Both the position numbers and the translations under genes were made by a program. Below, piece by piece: positions 23,245-34,915 of a stretch of 64,000 nucleotides of DNA. The notes beneath the pieces were generated by a model. The model was not told the origin of the DNA. It saw only the letters and a list, made by a program, of their open reading frames with translations, and did not search any database. This DNA is from Naumovozyma dairenensis CBS 421 (Eukaryota > Ascomycota > Saccharomycetes > Saccharomycetales > Saccharomycetaceae): assembly GCF_000227115.2 (NCBI RefSeq), contig NC_016483.1, forward strand, positions 682,001 to 746,000, in the 5' to 3' direction. Within the stretch, counting starts at the first letter, position 1; each line of letters starts with the position of its first letter.

Positions 23245-25539
23245 ATGATAAATCTGAAAAGATGGCTTGTTCTATTAGTATTTTATACAGCCAATGTATT
23301 GATATTCATCCTATCATGGAATGATCAAAGTAATTCCAATATATGGAAATATTACATAGATCCAATAATACTAATAAGTTATTTCATTACCTTAGCATTA
23401 ATCACTACAGATTGTCTAACGCCATCCTTATCATATGTTTCCAAAGAAATATTATATATATCTGATAGAGTCTCTGGTATGACTTTATTAGCGTTAGGTA
23501 ATGCTATCCCGGATATTACATCTACTTATCAATCAATGAATTCGGGTGTTCCATCGTTAGCATTTGGAGAACTTATTGGTGGTATTTTCTTTTTAGTCAC
23601 AGTTGTTATTGGTTTAATGGGTATCACTGGTGATATACATTTGATGCCAAAAAATATCGGAAATCAAGAAAATGATATTGAAGTAGGACAAGAGGTTGAT
23701 TCTTGTTGGGAAAATGATAGCACCCTTGTTTATGAACGTGATATGTATATTCAAGATACATTGACATTTTCAATAATGATTTTTTTATCTGGAATATTTC
23801 TTTCTAATGGTGAATTGAAATTGTGGGAATGTGTTCTTATGGTAATGTTATATTGTGGATATATTTGTAAGTTGATTTTTTTCAATTATAAATACTGTTC
23901 CAATGTGGAATTGTGGTCTTCTTCTTCGTTGTCGTCGTCATTATCATCGTCGTTATCTGTTGGTTCTCCCTCCTATTTCCCACAACCGTTGGAGACTTCA
24001 AGTAGCCTACATTTAGATACGATGAATAATAATAATTTAGAAACATTTAGATGTGATACTGAAGATTTGGCTCAAAGTATACATGATCATGAAATTGATA
24101 ATATTGCAAAATTCAATGAAGGTATTGCATCAAGAAGAGAGCAAATAAAGAAAAGGATAAGAAAATATCTTAGATCTAATTACCATGGATGGGTGAAAAT
24201 GTCATTAGATGATTGTTTAAATATTTGGGAAAATCAACGATTATTTGAGAATGAAGTATCCTTATTAGAAAAAAAATTTGAAAATGAAGATGGTGAACTC
24301 AGTTCATTGCTTCAGAAGAGAAGAACTGTTTCATTCCAAGAAATGTCGTTAAATACAAAAGTATCACCTGTTCTAACTACTCGATATCAAACCCAGAATA
24401 ATGAAAACAATCGCAGTATTCACGGTATTGAGCAAGAAAATGCTATGGACAATGTAGCTTCCAACCCTAACCCTGATTTATTGAAACTTCCTGTTGCAAA
24501 AACTCAATGCAAATTCTTAAGCTGTGATCATATACCTATTACTATGTCTAATGATTATAATACTATGACTAATGATGAACATTCATTATTTTTCCATCCA
24601 TCAGATTCCAAGATATCATTCACTCATGAAACCATTGGATTAATTCCAAATGTCTCACGGAGTGTCAAATTATTAAACTATTTAAATGATGCCCCATTTT
24701 CATGTAGTATTTCAAGATCAGAATTCTCCACTTTATTGATTACGACACCAATATCGTTAATATTGGCATTACTAATTCCATCATTATATAATAAAGATAA
24801 AAATGTTGATGGTGGTACGAAAATCAATCAGATTGCTGGTTTTCAATTAATTCGATTGTCATTATCACCTATCATTGGGAAATTCTTACTTACAGAAACG
24901 TTAGAGTGGCAAGATTTGAAAATTTTAATTCCAATGAGTGTGATATTGTTTGGCTTGTTATTATTAATCTTTTGCAAGTATAACGGTGATGATGAAGAGA
25001 GGAGGAGAAAAGTTGATGGTAAAATTATATCTATACTTGGATTTATTTTATCGATACTAATGATATCTTTCATTGTGCGTCGTGTCGTGGAACTATTGAT
25101 TAAATGGATGGAAACTTTCCAAATATCCGAAACTATATTAGGTCTGACCATATTTGCGTGGGGTAATTCTGTTGGGGATCTTGTATCTAATATCACTTTT
25201 ATTAAAATTGGTGTTGTAGATATTGCATTAGGTGCATGTTTTGGCAGTCCACTTTTATACTTTCTTTTTGGGGTAGGTATTGACGGAATTTTGATTATGA
25301 TAAAGAAACAAGACAAAGTTGGAGATGAAATCATGAGAAATTTTTGGATGAATTCGATTCTTTTCGAAGTTGATTTTAATTTAATTTTAAGTTGTGTTGG
25401 TATTTTAATTTCGTTTTTCGTATTCATTGTTATAGTTCCATTAAATCATTGGAAAATTGATAAAAGTGTTGGTTGCGTTTTATTACTTATTTATTTCATG
25501 GTAATGGGTGCGAATATTTATTTTGAGGGAAGAAGCTAA
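23245..25539 (+). CDS. Putative Na+/Ca2+-exchanger-family transporter (YDL206W orthologue)
   Basis: Polytopic membrane protein of the cation/Ca2+ exchanger superfamily. I use the ATG at 23245 (764 residues; 762 in S. cerevisiae); a longer frame would start with TTG. Two clusters of hydrophobic helices flank a hydrophilic loop of about 300 residues. Both alpha-repeat signatures are visible: GNAIPDITSTYQS at about residues 85-97 and GNSVGDLVSNITF at about 640-652, each with the ion-coordinating Asn and Asp. The central loop contains a Ser run and a basic helix (RREQIKKRIRKYLRS). Synteny between GLE1 and HEM3 matches YDL206W. As far as I know the S. cerevisiae protein is uncharacterised, so the substrate cannot be stated. 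Confidence 0.93.
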   Translation: MINLKRWLVLLVFYTANVLIFILSWNDQSNSNIWKYYIDPIILISYFITLALITTDCLTPSLSYVSKEILYISDRVSGMTLLALGNAIPDITSTYQSMNSGVPSLAFGELIGGIFFLVTVVIGLMGITGDIHLMPKNIGNQENDIEVGQEVDSCWENDSTLVYERDMYIQDTLTFSIMIFLSGIFLSNGELKLWECVLMVMLYCGYICKLIFFNYKYCSNVELWSSSSLSSSLSSSLSVGSPSYFPQPLETSSSLHLDTMNNNNLETFRCDTEDLAQSIHDHEIDNIAKFNEGIASRREQIKKRIRKYLRSNYHGWVKMSLDDCLNIWENQRLFENEVSLLEKKFENEDGELSSLLQKRRTVSFQEMSLNTKVSPVLTTRYQTQNNENNRSIHGIEQENAMDNVASNPNPDLLKLPVAKTQCKFLSCDHIPITMSNDYNTMTNDEHSLFFHPSDSKISFTHETIGLIPNVSRSVKLLNYLNDAPFSCSISRSEFSTLLITTPISLILALLIPSLYNKDKNVDGGTKINQIAGFQLIRLSLSPIIGKFLLTETLEWQDLKILIPMSVILFGLLLLIFCKYNGDDEERRRKVDGKIISILGFILSILMISFIVRRVVELLIKWMETFQISETILGLTIFAWGNSVGDLVSNITFIKIGVVDIALGACFGSPLLYFLFGVGIDGILIMIKKQDKVGDEIMRNFWMNSILFEVDFNLILSCVGILISFFVFIVIVPLNHWKIDKSVGCVLLLIYFMVMGANIYFEGRS

Positions 25540-25581
25540 CAGTCAGATAAAATGATATCTTAAGTACAAAAAGACTTTTGG

Positions 25582-25601
25582 NNNNNNNNNNNNNNNNNNN
25601 N
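25582..25601. other. Assembly gap, 20 N
   Basis: Twenty N followed directly by a TA microsatellite (25602-25619), in the convergent region between the YDL206W orthologue and HEM3. The gap probably reflects that simple repeat. Confidence 0.98.
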
Positions 25602-25902
25602 TATATATATATATATATAACAGCCATATCTATTATATAGATAAATTACACAGAAACATTTTTAAAAATAGTAAAGAAATAGCATTAGTGGTATGAAAAT
25701 GAGTGTGTGAGTGACTCTGTGTGTGTGTGTGAAGAGTATAGATATACAGATGGAGTAGAAATATTTTTATTAATTATGCGGTAAGAGATGTATGATTACA
25801 TTTAAATATAGGTTATGATATTATCATTATGATTGAATGAGATAAATTATGCAATTATATGTACAGGCGATAATGGAAAAGGCATAACCATATGACAATA
25901 AT

Positions 25903-26919
25903 CTATTGAATAACTCTATCCAGATTAATTTCATCTAAAATTTTCTTTGCACCATTATGGATCATTTTTTCAGCTAAAATTTTCCCACATTCAATGGTAT
26001 CCCTTTCAACATCATTAATAACCATTTGATGAGAATCTTCCACTGCAGTTTTACCTTCTACATCAATTACTATTCCTTTCAATATCAATAATTTAGAATC
26101 TTTGTCATAATTTGATTCCACTCCAATTGGGACAGAACAACCACCTTCCAAAGTTCTCATCAAACTTCTTTCAGCAAGACAACAAACGGTAGTTTCCAAA
26201 TGAGAAATTTCCTTCAGTATTCCCATCATCCTATCATCATTTTTCCTAATTTCAATACCCAACGCACCTTGCCCAACAGCATGATACATTGTTTCTGAAT
26301 CAAATTTCTGAGTAATCCTATGACTCAACCCCATTCTAATCAATCCAGCAGCAGCCAATATGATACATTGAAATTCATTCTGTGGATCATCCAATTTATC
26401 CAACCTAGTATGAATATTCCCTCTAATACTCTTATACACCAAAGTTGGGAATTTCCTTTTCAATTGAGCAGATCTCCTCACAGATGAAGTACCCACTATA
26501 GCCCCATCAGGCAAATCATTCAAAGAGTTATATGGAGACCCTAGGGGCATTACTAGGCAATCTTGTGGATCAGATCTTTCAGTGATACAACCTAATTGGA
26601 ACCCGTCGGGTAATAAAGTTGGCATATCTTTTAAAGAATGGACTATTAAATCTAATCTTTCCTGGGGATCATCATGATATAGTTTGTCTTCTAGTTCTTT
26701 GGTCCAAAGGGCTTTACCACCGAAGGAGAATAATGGTTTGAATTGAATTTGATCACCTAGTGTTTGAGTGGAGAAGATTGGACATTCTGCGTCGGGGAAT
26801 TTTGAGAGAATTAGTTTTTGGATTGTTTCAGATTGTGCAACCGCTAGTTTGGATCTTCTACCACCGATCTTGATGGATAGTTGTTTGGGTTTGGGTACAG
26901 TAGTGGAGGAGGAGCTCAT
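25903..26919 (-). CDS. HEM3: Porphobilinogen deaminase (hydroxymethylbilane synthase)
   Basis: Third step of haem synthesis in the cytosol: polymerises four porphobilinogens into hydroxymethylbilane. It has 338 residues against 327 in S. cerevisiae, with a slightly longer Ser-rich N-terminus. Family signatures are [14 protein letters not shown] at the start, HSLKDMP (residues 94-100), [11 protein letters not shown] (143-153), [11 protein letters not shown] (166-176), GQGALGIE and [11 protein letters not shown], in which Cys261 should carry the dipyrromethane cofactor. The ATG at 26919 is the first in frame. It sits between the exchanger and the reticulon gene as in YDL206W-YDL205C-YDL204W. 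Confidence 0.98.
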   Translation of the reverse strand: MSSSSTTVPKPKQLSIKIGGRRSKLAVAQSETIQKLILSKFPDAECPIFSTQTLGDQIQFKPLFSFGGKALWTKELEDKLYHDDPQERLDLIVHSLKDMPTLLPDGFQLGCITERSDPQDCLVMPLGSPYNSLNDLPDGAIVGTSSVRRSAQLKRKFPTLVYKSIRGNIHTRLDKLDDPQNEFQCIILAAAGLIRMGLSHRITQKFDSETMYHAVGQGALGIEIRKNDDRMMGILKEISHLETTVCCLAERSLMRTLEGGCSVPIGVESNYDKDSKLLILKGIVIDVEGKTAVEDSHQMVINDVERDTIECGKILAEKMIHNGAKKILDEINLDRVIQ

Positions 26920-27601
26920 TGCGTGCCTGGGACTGGCCCTTTTGTAATGGATTGAAGTAGTATTTTTGGATGTGCAACCTCAGGCCTTAAGTAATAATAC
27001 GACACTAGAGTGTAGAGTATTGGTGAACCAGTATCAGTTATATTGTACGGAAGCTGTTGTTTTTCAAACAATCACGTATTCATCACCACTTTAAGATACA
27101 TATAATACATATATACGTACAGAGACCAATGCTAATACATTCACCATTCATGTGTCTCTGTGTGTGCTTTGTCGAAGGCTTATTCGGTCAGTCTCCGTCG
27201 GACCGAGGGACGGTTCTTTCTTCCTTTCTTCCTTCCTTTAAACGATGAACAAGGTAAGAGATTCCGGTCACGTGCAGTCTGGAGGGACAGAGCACGGCAG
27301 TTTCTGGCTTGACATCCGGGTAATAGGAAGGGCTTTCACCTCTCTCGCTCCCTGCTCCCCGCTCCCCTAATTTGGTATGGTTGTCCATTCCCCGCGGAAA
27401 AGACGGAGAAGAATAGCCGTTTAATTGGTCCTTCTTCCATTCACTTAGGGCTTTGCTGGAGGTACCGTCGTTGTTTGTTCTTATCTTACATCGGTGATCT
27501 ATCTATTCATATATCATATATCCACCAGACCACATTTTGTTAAAGTAGAGATTAGTGAATTTTTTTTGCTTTTCGATTACTGTTAAGTTATTTAATTATT
27601 T

Positions 27602-27602
27602 T

Positions 27603-27649
<47 letters not shown>

Positions 27650-27653
27650 TTTG
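27602..27653. repeat. TTTA microsatellite, about 13 copies
   Basis: Perfect TTTA tetranucleotide run upstream of the 102-N gap. Confidence 0.95.
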
Positions 27654-27705
27654 ATGAGATGTGAGCTACTTCTTATTAATACCTCAGACTTATTCACTTA
27701 TTTAT

Positions 27706-27807
27706 NNNNNNNNNNNNNNNNNNNNNNNNNNNNNNNNNNNNNNNNNNNNNNNNNNNNNNNNNNNNNNNNNNNNNNNNNNNNNNNNNNNNNNNNNNNNNNN
27801 NNNNNNN
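27706..27807. other. Assembly gap, 102 N
   Basis: A run of 102 N in the HEM3/reticulon intergenic region. Any open frame bridging it is meaningless. Confidence 0.98.
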
Positions 27808-27945
27808 GGTGTGTCACAGATGCGGGTAATACACCTTATTAGGATCCTCGTTATACTTGATCAGGGTATAAGTAGTATCAAGCTCATACTGCCCCATCCT
27901 TAAGTCTGTTAACTCAGGTAAGGTTTAGAGCAACTAAACTAACCT
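27808..27945. other. Inverted-repeat-rich segment next to the gap
   Basis: Immediately after the N run there are three inverted repeats: GGTGT (27808-27812) with ACACC (27831-27835), CTTGAT/ATCAAG (27856-27861, 27877-27882), and GTTTAG/CTAAAC with a five-base loop (27923-27928, 27934-27939) extended by AGGT/ACCT. It may be the edge of a repeat or transposon remnant that broke the assembly, or a structured RNA. No protein frame is evident. Confidence 0.3.
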
Positions 27946-28584
27946 CACACTGGCATGTCTGCCATATGTAATCTAATCTATGGCAGCCCCTCCTCACTTT
28001 CTATCTATATACATACATATGTAGTGAGGACATTGGTTCATCCCCATCGCCTCTGGAAAGGGAAAGGGGATCTGACGTTCTTGTGTTGGTGGTGCGACAA
28101 CAAAAAACAGTCGCCCAAAACGGCTGGAAAAGACACCCCTACGACTGTAAGGTAATTCTTCATGAAGTTGCATTTCTACTATTGCTATTACTATCACTAT
28201 TACTTCTTGGATGAATGGAGTCTCCTATACATAAAGCTCTTACATATCATATTCGACCACATCATACATCATACATCCTACTATATTTGTCCTTAAGAAA
28301 GTTTATCACTCGTCACAATGGACACAGAAAAAGGGATCAAATGGTAATTTTTCACATTGTTTTCAATAGATCCTATTCGTCTCCTGATCTTTATTCAGAA
28401 ACGTAACTAATCCATATGCTCTACATAGAATCTATATATAAAGTAAGATTCTTAATATATGATATGTGTTCTCTTAGTATCTGAAACGTCTACCTTTCAA
28501 AGTTATTTTGTAAATCAACTCTCGACTCTCACTTCAGCAAAAACAACAAACGAACGCTAGAAGTGTACTCAGTATTACAACAAG

Positions 28585-29532
28585 ATGGATCAATCTCATT
28601 CACTTTTAAATAGAGGACCTCAAGATACTCGCCCTCCTAATTTTAGAACAAACAATAGGGAAAATAGTAACATTGTTGATTCTCCTCATATAATTCAGAA
28701 TTTAGTGTATTGGAAAAATCCAAAAAATACATTAAAAGTATTCTCTTCAATTCTATTCTCCTTAATCATATTTAAACTTTTCAATTTCTTTACACTTTCC
28801 CTAAGAGTAATTTATTCAATCTTATTCATATCATCATTAGCTGAATTCATTACAAAATTAACCTTAGGAAGAGGCCTAGTAACAAGCATTTCACCATTAA
28901 GAGAAATAAAGTCCAAAAATGAAGCTGTCTCAACATTACATTCAGAAAACTCTAAATTAGAAAAATATTTTAAATTCATTTGGGATTCAAATATCCTTCC
29001 TGAATGTCAATTATACATGACATCAATCATATTCGCTAAATCACCAAGGAAAACTTTCGCATTTGCATTAAGTTTCTACATCTTACATAAAATTGCTAAA
29101 TTAGTCTCCATTTGGTGGTGTATCTTCATTTCAGTTTGGTCTATATTTACTGTCCCCTTCATCTTTTCTAAATTCCAAAGAGAAATTGATCAAACTATTG
29201 AAAAGGGATTGAATTATACTAAATCAAAGGGAAAGGCAATCGTTGGTGAAACTCAAGAAATTCCAAGAACTTATATGGAGAAAGTTGATAATAAATTGAA
29301 TGAATTAGTTCAAGAGAATGGTAATGGTAATGGTAAGGGCAATGGTAAGGGCAATGGTAAGGGCAATGGTAAGGGCACCGAACAACACAAGGAGAATCCT
29401 ACTCATGGGTTGATGAATTCTGAATTGGCTTCTGAATTAGAAACTCGTCCTTTTGCGAAAGAACCTGTCTTTGAAAAAGAAGTTGTCTTTGAAAAAGAAC
29501 CTGCTTTTGAAAGATATGGAGTAAGGGATTAA
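28585..29532 (+). CDS. Reticulon-family ER membrane protein (RTN1/RTN2 type)
   Basis: ER tubule-shaping protein whose paired hydrophobic hairpins wedge into the outer leaflet. It has 315 residues. The reticulon domain spans about residues 45-215: it opens with NLVYWKNPKNTLKVFSS, has hydrophobic hairpins at about 55-95 and 165-205, and includes the conserved IFAKSPRKTFAFALSFY. After it come a hydrophilic tail with a glycine/asparagine/lysine repeat (GNGK about four times, near residues 248-264) and a degenerate repeat F-E-K-E near the end. The position corresponds to YDL204W (RTN2), but RTN1 and RTN2 are ohnologues and this could be a single pre-duplication-type copy, so I do not fix the symbol. 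Confidence 0.92.
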   Translation: MDQSHSLLNRGPQDTRPPNFRTNNRENSNIVDSPHIIQNLVYWKNPKNTLKVFSSILFSLIIFKLFNFFTLSLRVIYSILFISSLAEFITKLTLGRGLVTSISPLREIKSKNEAVSTLHSENSKLEKYFKFIWDSNILPECQLYMTSIIFAKSPRKTFAFALSFYILHKIAKLVSIWWCIFISVWSIFTVPFIFSKFQREIDQTIEKGLNYTKSKGKAIVGETQEIPRTYMEKVDNKLNELVQENGNGNGKGNGKGNGKGNGKGTEQHKENPTHGLMNSELASELETRPFAKEPVFEKEVVFEKEPAFERYGVRD

Positions 29533-29672
29533 CCGCAGTTCTTAGAATTTTTTTATTATTATCAACTGTCTCTTCTTTTATTTTATATATATAAATATAT
29601 ATATATGCTTAAGGTTACATAGCTTGGTGTTTTTTTTTAATATTTTTTGTTTGAAAAAACAAACGATAACTA

Positions 29673-31471
29673 TTACATCATATTTAGATTATGAAGGAAT
29701 TCAATGGCTTTCAAGAAACCTTTGTCAGCTGCGTTCTTCAAATGAATTAAACCTGATTGTTTATCTTCATTACAACCAATACCATTAAATAAATAATAAC
29801 CCAGTAAGAATTCATTCCTAGTAATTTTTTCCCATCATTTAATTGGTAACTTTTATAAATCCAATTAAATGATTCATTGAAATTAGGTAAAAGTACGCCC
29901 TCAGCACCCGTTAGGTACCAACCTGCCAATGCAATCATAGCCATTGAATTTGGTTTAACTTTATTAGTCGCAGCTTTATAATACCATGCTATTGATTTTT
30001 TAGAATCAATTGAACAATTCAATTCACCAAATTCATAACAATGTCCTAATTTCCATTGAGCTAATGGGTAATTAAACCCATTCATCGATTCATCCTGAGC
30101 ACACTTACTATAATAATACAAAGCCTTCTTATAATCTTGTCGTATTTTCCTCTTCGTATCATCCTCATGCTGGTCTGACATTAATTCTTGACGAATTTGA
30201 ATAGGTAATGAATCAAATTCATAAATCTTCCCCAATTCATAACATGATTGTGAAGTTGAGGCTTTTTCAAACCAATATATGGCTTTATTTATATCCAATG
30301 GAACCACAAGAACATTATTATTTAATCCATAAAGATACGCCAGTCCTAATTTATATTTACATGATGATAAATTTAAATCCTGTGCACCATGAAGATAATA
30401 TTTGAATGATAAATCTAATGATTCTTCTATTAGCATATCGTTAGGTGTACCCTTTTGGAATTCATAACATATTGCTGTTCTATATGTAGCTTCCGCGTGG
30501 TTCAAATTGGATGCTTTGATATAATAATCTAATGCCTTTGCATCATTTTTCGTTATTATTGATTTTAAATTGGATTTGATTTCAATTAGATATGGTTGAT
30601 GAGAATATAATGTGGCCATTAGATAGATTGCCTGTGCATGTTTCAATTGGATCAGTTTCGTTAGTAATTTGAAGGCATGTTCTAGAATTATTTTCTTGTT
30701 TGTTAGGATTTCTTCTGGTTTTAATACTCTTGTAAATTTCTGAGCATTAATGTTATAATTCGATACGAAATCATCTTTGAAGGCATATATTAGTAATGTT
30801 TCACACCATTTCATTTGAAGATTCGGAATGAAATTCAAGGAATCTTGTATTATTTGTTTATGAAGATTAAAGAAATATTTAGCATCTTCAGAGTATTCAT
30901 CAGGCGGAGAAGATGGACATTCTTCTTTTCGTTTAATGTTCGTAGCATTATTAATATTTGCATTTTTTGTATCAAGTGTTTGTGATGGTCTAGAATTAGC
31001 ATTGGTGTCAACGAATGGTAAATTCATTCGCTGACTATTACTTGTGGATGTAGCATTGCCGTTATTATTATTATTATTGTTGTTGTCCAAGGTCAAGTTA
31101 TTTAATTGCAAAGACAGTGATGAAGCTGACGCAGAAAAATTTGATTGAAGTGTTACAGGAGGATTAGGTTTCATTATTTCATTCATTATAGGGTCATTGA
31201 TTGGATTCGAGTCCAATCTTACCATTCTCGGTTGTTGTTGTGGTTGTCGCTGTGGTTCCAAAGTTGGATAAGGCGCCCTTTTCGGCTGTAATTGTTCTGA
31301 ATTATCAGTAGATGATATTTGGAGTTGAATTCTCTGAGGGGTTTGCTCCTGCTGCATTTGTTGCTGTTGACGAGGATACAGGTTTATGTGTTTCTGATAG
31401 GGATCTTGGCCCAGCTGTTCACCATCTTGCCCTTGTCGAGATTTTGGAAGGTTATAGGAAGTCTGATACAT
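29673..31471 (-). CDS. ACK1: Sel1-repeat protein, ACK1 orthologue, 3' frame break
   Basis: Sel1/TPR-like scaffold; S. cerevisiae Ack1 is linked to Pkc1 cell-wall signalling. The N-terminal 190 residues are Gln/Asn-rich and disordered, then Sel1-like repeats follow from about residue 195 (for example SCKYKLGLAYLYG, QWKLGHCYEFGE, IALAGWYLTGAEG). The frame from 31471 ends at 29747 after 574 residues with a tail unlike a Sel1 repeat. The next frame continues with a good repeat (YYLFNGIGCNED, HLKNAADKGFLKA) to a TAA at 29673. The switch lies at a run of six A (29825-29830 on the + strand as T); seven A would give about 599 residues, against 623 in S. cerevisiae. A missed base in a homopolymer is the simplest explanation. 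Position matches YDL203C. Confidence 0.88.
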
Positions 31472-32002
31472 TATTTTTTTTATTTTTGCAGCGTAGTTTA
31501 AAAATGATAAATGTTAAATTCAATTTAATGCTCTTTCTCTAGTACACATCCAATCCAATGGCAATTATGGTGTCTGGTTCCTGGTCCTTCGTTGACTTTT
31601 ATGTTATACTATCAAAAGAAAAAAAACAAACCAACCTCTAGATATGGTATATTTATTTGATGGTTTCACCTAACCTATCTCAGTGCACAGCGACTAAACT
31701 TTCAATGCGTTAATGGACCTTTGCTCTTTAATTCATCCCAGCATTCAATTTATTTCACTTAATATCATTTCATAGTCTATTGTATTTTCATTTGGAAAAT
31801 CATGCTTAAATCTTTCATCGGACGAAACTATTCAAGCAAACGCGTACCCGCTCCGTTTAATTGTTTAAACATTTATATACTATATATTATATTTCATAAG
31901 GTCTATTCAACAACAAAGCACCAGTAGAATAGGCTGTAGTCAAAAGGTTATCGACGACGCAGATTTGAGAATAGTCATAGCACATCAAAAAGATAATCCA
32001 TC
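31472..32002. promoter_or_regulatory. Divergent ACK1/MRPL11 intergenic region
   Basis: 531 bp between divergent starts. It is AT-rich and I see no gene or distinctive motif. Confidence 0.55.
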
Positions 32003-32830
32003 ATGAGTATATTGTCCATACCAGGACTAAGTGTGATTCACAAGAATTCCATGACGATGGCTCCTCTTGCCCTGTCCCCGATATCATCACTACTTCTATT
32101 TAAATCTGGATCAGGTCCCACAGGTAGTAAATCCTATGCTACTACCACCACTCAAGATGTTACGAAAAATATAAAGGGTAAGAAGAAATTTAAGAAAGAA
32201 AGTAAACAACAAAGAGTTACAGTGAAACCTTTGAATTCAAGGAAAACGTTCTTAATTGATTATTACAAACATTTAATGGAGTCTAATTCCGTCATACTAT
32301 TTCTTCATTATAATAACTTGCTAAAACAAGAAGATCATTTCTTCAGAGCTCAAGTGAAACAAACAGGTGGGACCTTAACTAAAATAAGAAATAGATTATT
32401 TCAAGTATATTTGAAAAATTCTAAACGTGAAGATCCTTGTGCTCCATTGAATGGGGACAAATGTCAACTTCTTACAAACCATCCCTTATTACCCATATTC
32501 AAGGGCCCCACAGCAGCAATCACTTTCAAAGAATCCATTCCTGTAAATATATTAAAATTATCAAAAGTTTTAGAAAAGGCAAAATCACAAGATAAATTGT
32601 TTATAATTGGAGCACAAATTGATGGACAAACATTTACATTGAAAGACATTAAAGATTACCAAATGTTACCATCTAAGGAACAGTTGAATGTACAATTGGT
32701 ACAAATATTACAATCATTATCAGGTGTTTCATTAGTTCAATTATTACAATCTGCGCCGGTAGGGTTGGTGTCAAACCTAGAATCTCATGTTAACAACAAA
32801 CCCTCGTCTTCGTCGGAAGGGAAACCCTAA
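32003..32830 (+). CDS. MRPL11: Mitochondrial large-subunit ribosomal protein uL10m
   Basis: uL10-family protein of the mitochondrial large ribosomal subunit, forming the base of the stalk. It has 275 residues against 249 in S. cerevisiae. The N-terminus is rich in Ser/Thr/Leu with few acidic residues, as expected for a mitochondrial presequence, followed by a Lys-rich stretch and the L10-like domain from about residue 75 (RKTFLIDYYKHLMESNSVILFLHYNNL). The order ACK1-MRPL11-TRM8 matches YDL203C-YDL202W-YDL201W. The ATG at 32003 is used; a second Met at residue 14 also precedes a plausible presequence. Confidence 0.9.
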   Translation: MSILSIPGLSVIHKNSMTMAPLALSPISSLLLFKSGSGPTGSKSYATTTTQDVTKNIKGKKKFKKESKQQRVTVKPLNSRKTFLIDYYKHLMESNSVILFLHYNNLLKQEDHFFRAQVKQTGGTLTKIRNRLFQVYLKNSKREDPCAPLNGDKCQLLTNHPLLPIFKGPTAAITFKESIPVNILKLSKVLEKAKSQDKLFIIGAQIDGQTFTLKDIKDYQMLPSKEQLNVQLVQILQSLSGVSLVQLLQSAPVGLVSNLESHVNNKPSSSSEGKP

Positions 32831-33038
32831 AAGTTGAGTGAAAAATTTTTAGTGAAAAAAAACAAAAACAAATTCGATGAGATGACAAGTTTGACAATTT
32901 GGCACAACTAGTAATTTATTATGCTTGGGATTGTCTATTGACCAATTAAGCTCATCGTAATGTATTGTTAATAAATTAATTATTATACTTTCCTAATATT
33001 TATTATATATATATATACATATATTCATCTGTAAATAG

Positions 33039-33953
<915 letters not shown>

Positions 33954-34051
33954 TATCTAAACTATACATTGTGTGTACTATATTCTTTTAATGAGCTAAA
34001 ATGATGTCATGTCATATTATTTAGAACTACTACGTACATACATGTATGTTA

Positions 34052-34618
34052 TCATAGAGATCTATAATTAGCTTCTTTAGCTAACAATCTCTTTTTAAGT
34101 ACAATAGACCATCGATATCCAGTAAGTTTACCAGAACTACCGATTACTCGATGACAAGGAACAATAAGAGCAATTTTATTAAACCCACAACCTCTCCCTA
34201 CAGCTCTCGAAGCTTTTGGTTTATTTATCTTCTTGGCAATTTCACCGTAACTTATCGTCATGCCAGGTTTTATCTTTCGCATCTCATCCCATATCTGTCT
34301 TTGTAAAGTAGTTCCAAATAAGTATTCAATCTCAAGTTTATCAAATTCATAACTTCCAAGATTTTCCATGAAATCAGTATATTCTTCTCTCAAAGGTTCC
34401 AACCATATCCATTCTTTTTCACCTTCTGTGCATTCATCTAAGAGATATTTCACTTTTGTTATCTTGGAAAGTGTTTCAAAATCTTGTTCAGCGATCTTAA
34501 GTAAAACATCTTTCTGGGAACCCAATGACGCATAGACTAGTTTTTGGGATTGTTCACGAAATATTATTAACGCATTAGTTAAAGCTGTTTCAACAAACGT
34601 ATAAAGTAGTTTGCTCAT
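34052..34618 (-). CDS. MGT1: O6-methylguanine-DNA methyltransferase
   Basis: Suicide repair enzyme that transfers the alkyl group from O6-alkylguanine to its own cysteine. I start at the ATG at 34618 (MSKLLYTFVET), giving 188 residues, identical to the S. cerevisiae length; an in-frame upstream start at 34651 adds 11 residues of little merit. Motifs are ISYGEIAKKI, the arginine-finger region SRAVGRGCG, the active site VPCHRV with Cys155, and GKLTGYRW. The neighbour TRM8 matches YDL201W-YDL200C. Confidence 0.96.
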   Translation of the reverse strand: MSKLLYTFVETALTNALIIFREQSQKLVYASLGSQKDVLLKIAEQDFETLSKITKVKYLLDECTEGEKEWIWLEPLREEYTDFMENLGSYEFDKLEIEYLFGTTLQRQIWDEMRKIKPGMTISYGEIAKKINKPKASRAVGRGCGFNKIALIVPCHRVIGSSGKLTGYRWSIVLKKRLLAKEANYRSL

Positions 34619-34915
34619 TTTTAACTGTGTAATAGTGTATATATTATCCACAGTTTTTCAATAATCTGTGATCCAAACCCCTTATGAATAAAATGTATAG
34701 AGCAGGAATGTTATCTTTTTTTTTTTCAATGCATTTAAATTCGATAATATCCTTTTTAGAGTATTAAATCTATGGGACTTTTATTACATAAGAATATACT
34801 GAAGTCAAATATGATAGCGCCGCAGTATTTATAAAATTTTGACAGTATAAAACATTACTCTATATATTTTACAATATATTATTCAAAGACTAAAAAATGC
34901 CGAGTAAGGGTCTCT

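Larger units (their letters stand above)
26920..28584. promoter_or_regulatory. Divergent HEM3/reticulon intergenic region with gap
   Basis: 1.67 kb without a supportable gene. It contains a TTTA microsatellite (27602-27653), a 102-N gap (27706-27807) and an inverted-repeat-rich stretch just after the gap. Short open frames on both strands have no recognisable features. Confidence 0.55.

Noticed and set aside
27555..27903. Open frames running through the 102-N gap
   Set aside because: They are artefacts of translating N and a TTTA microsatellite.
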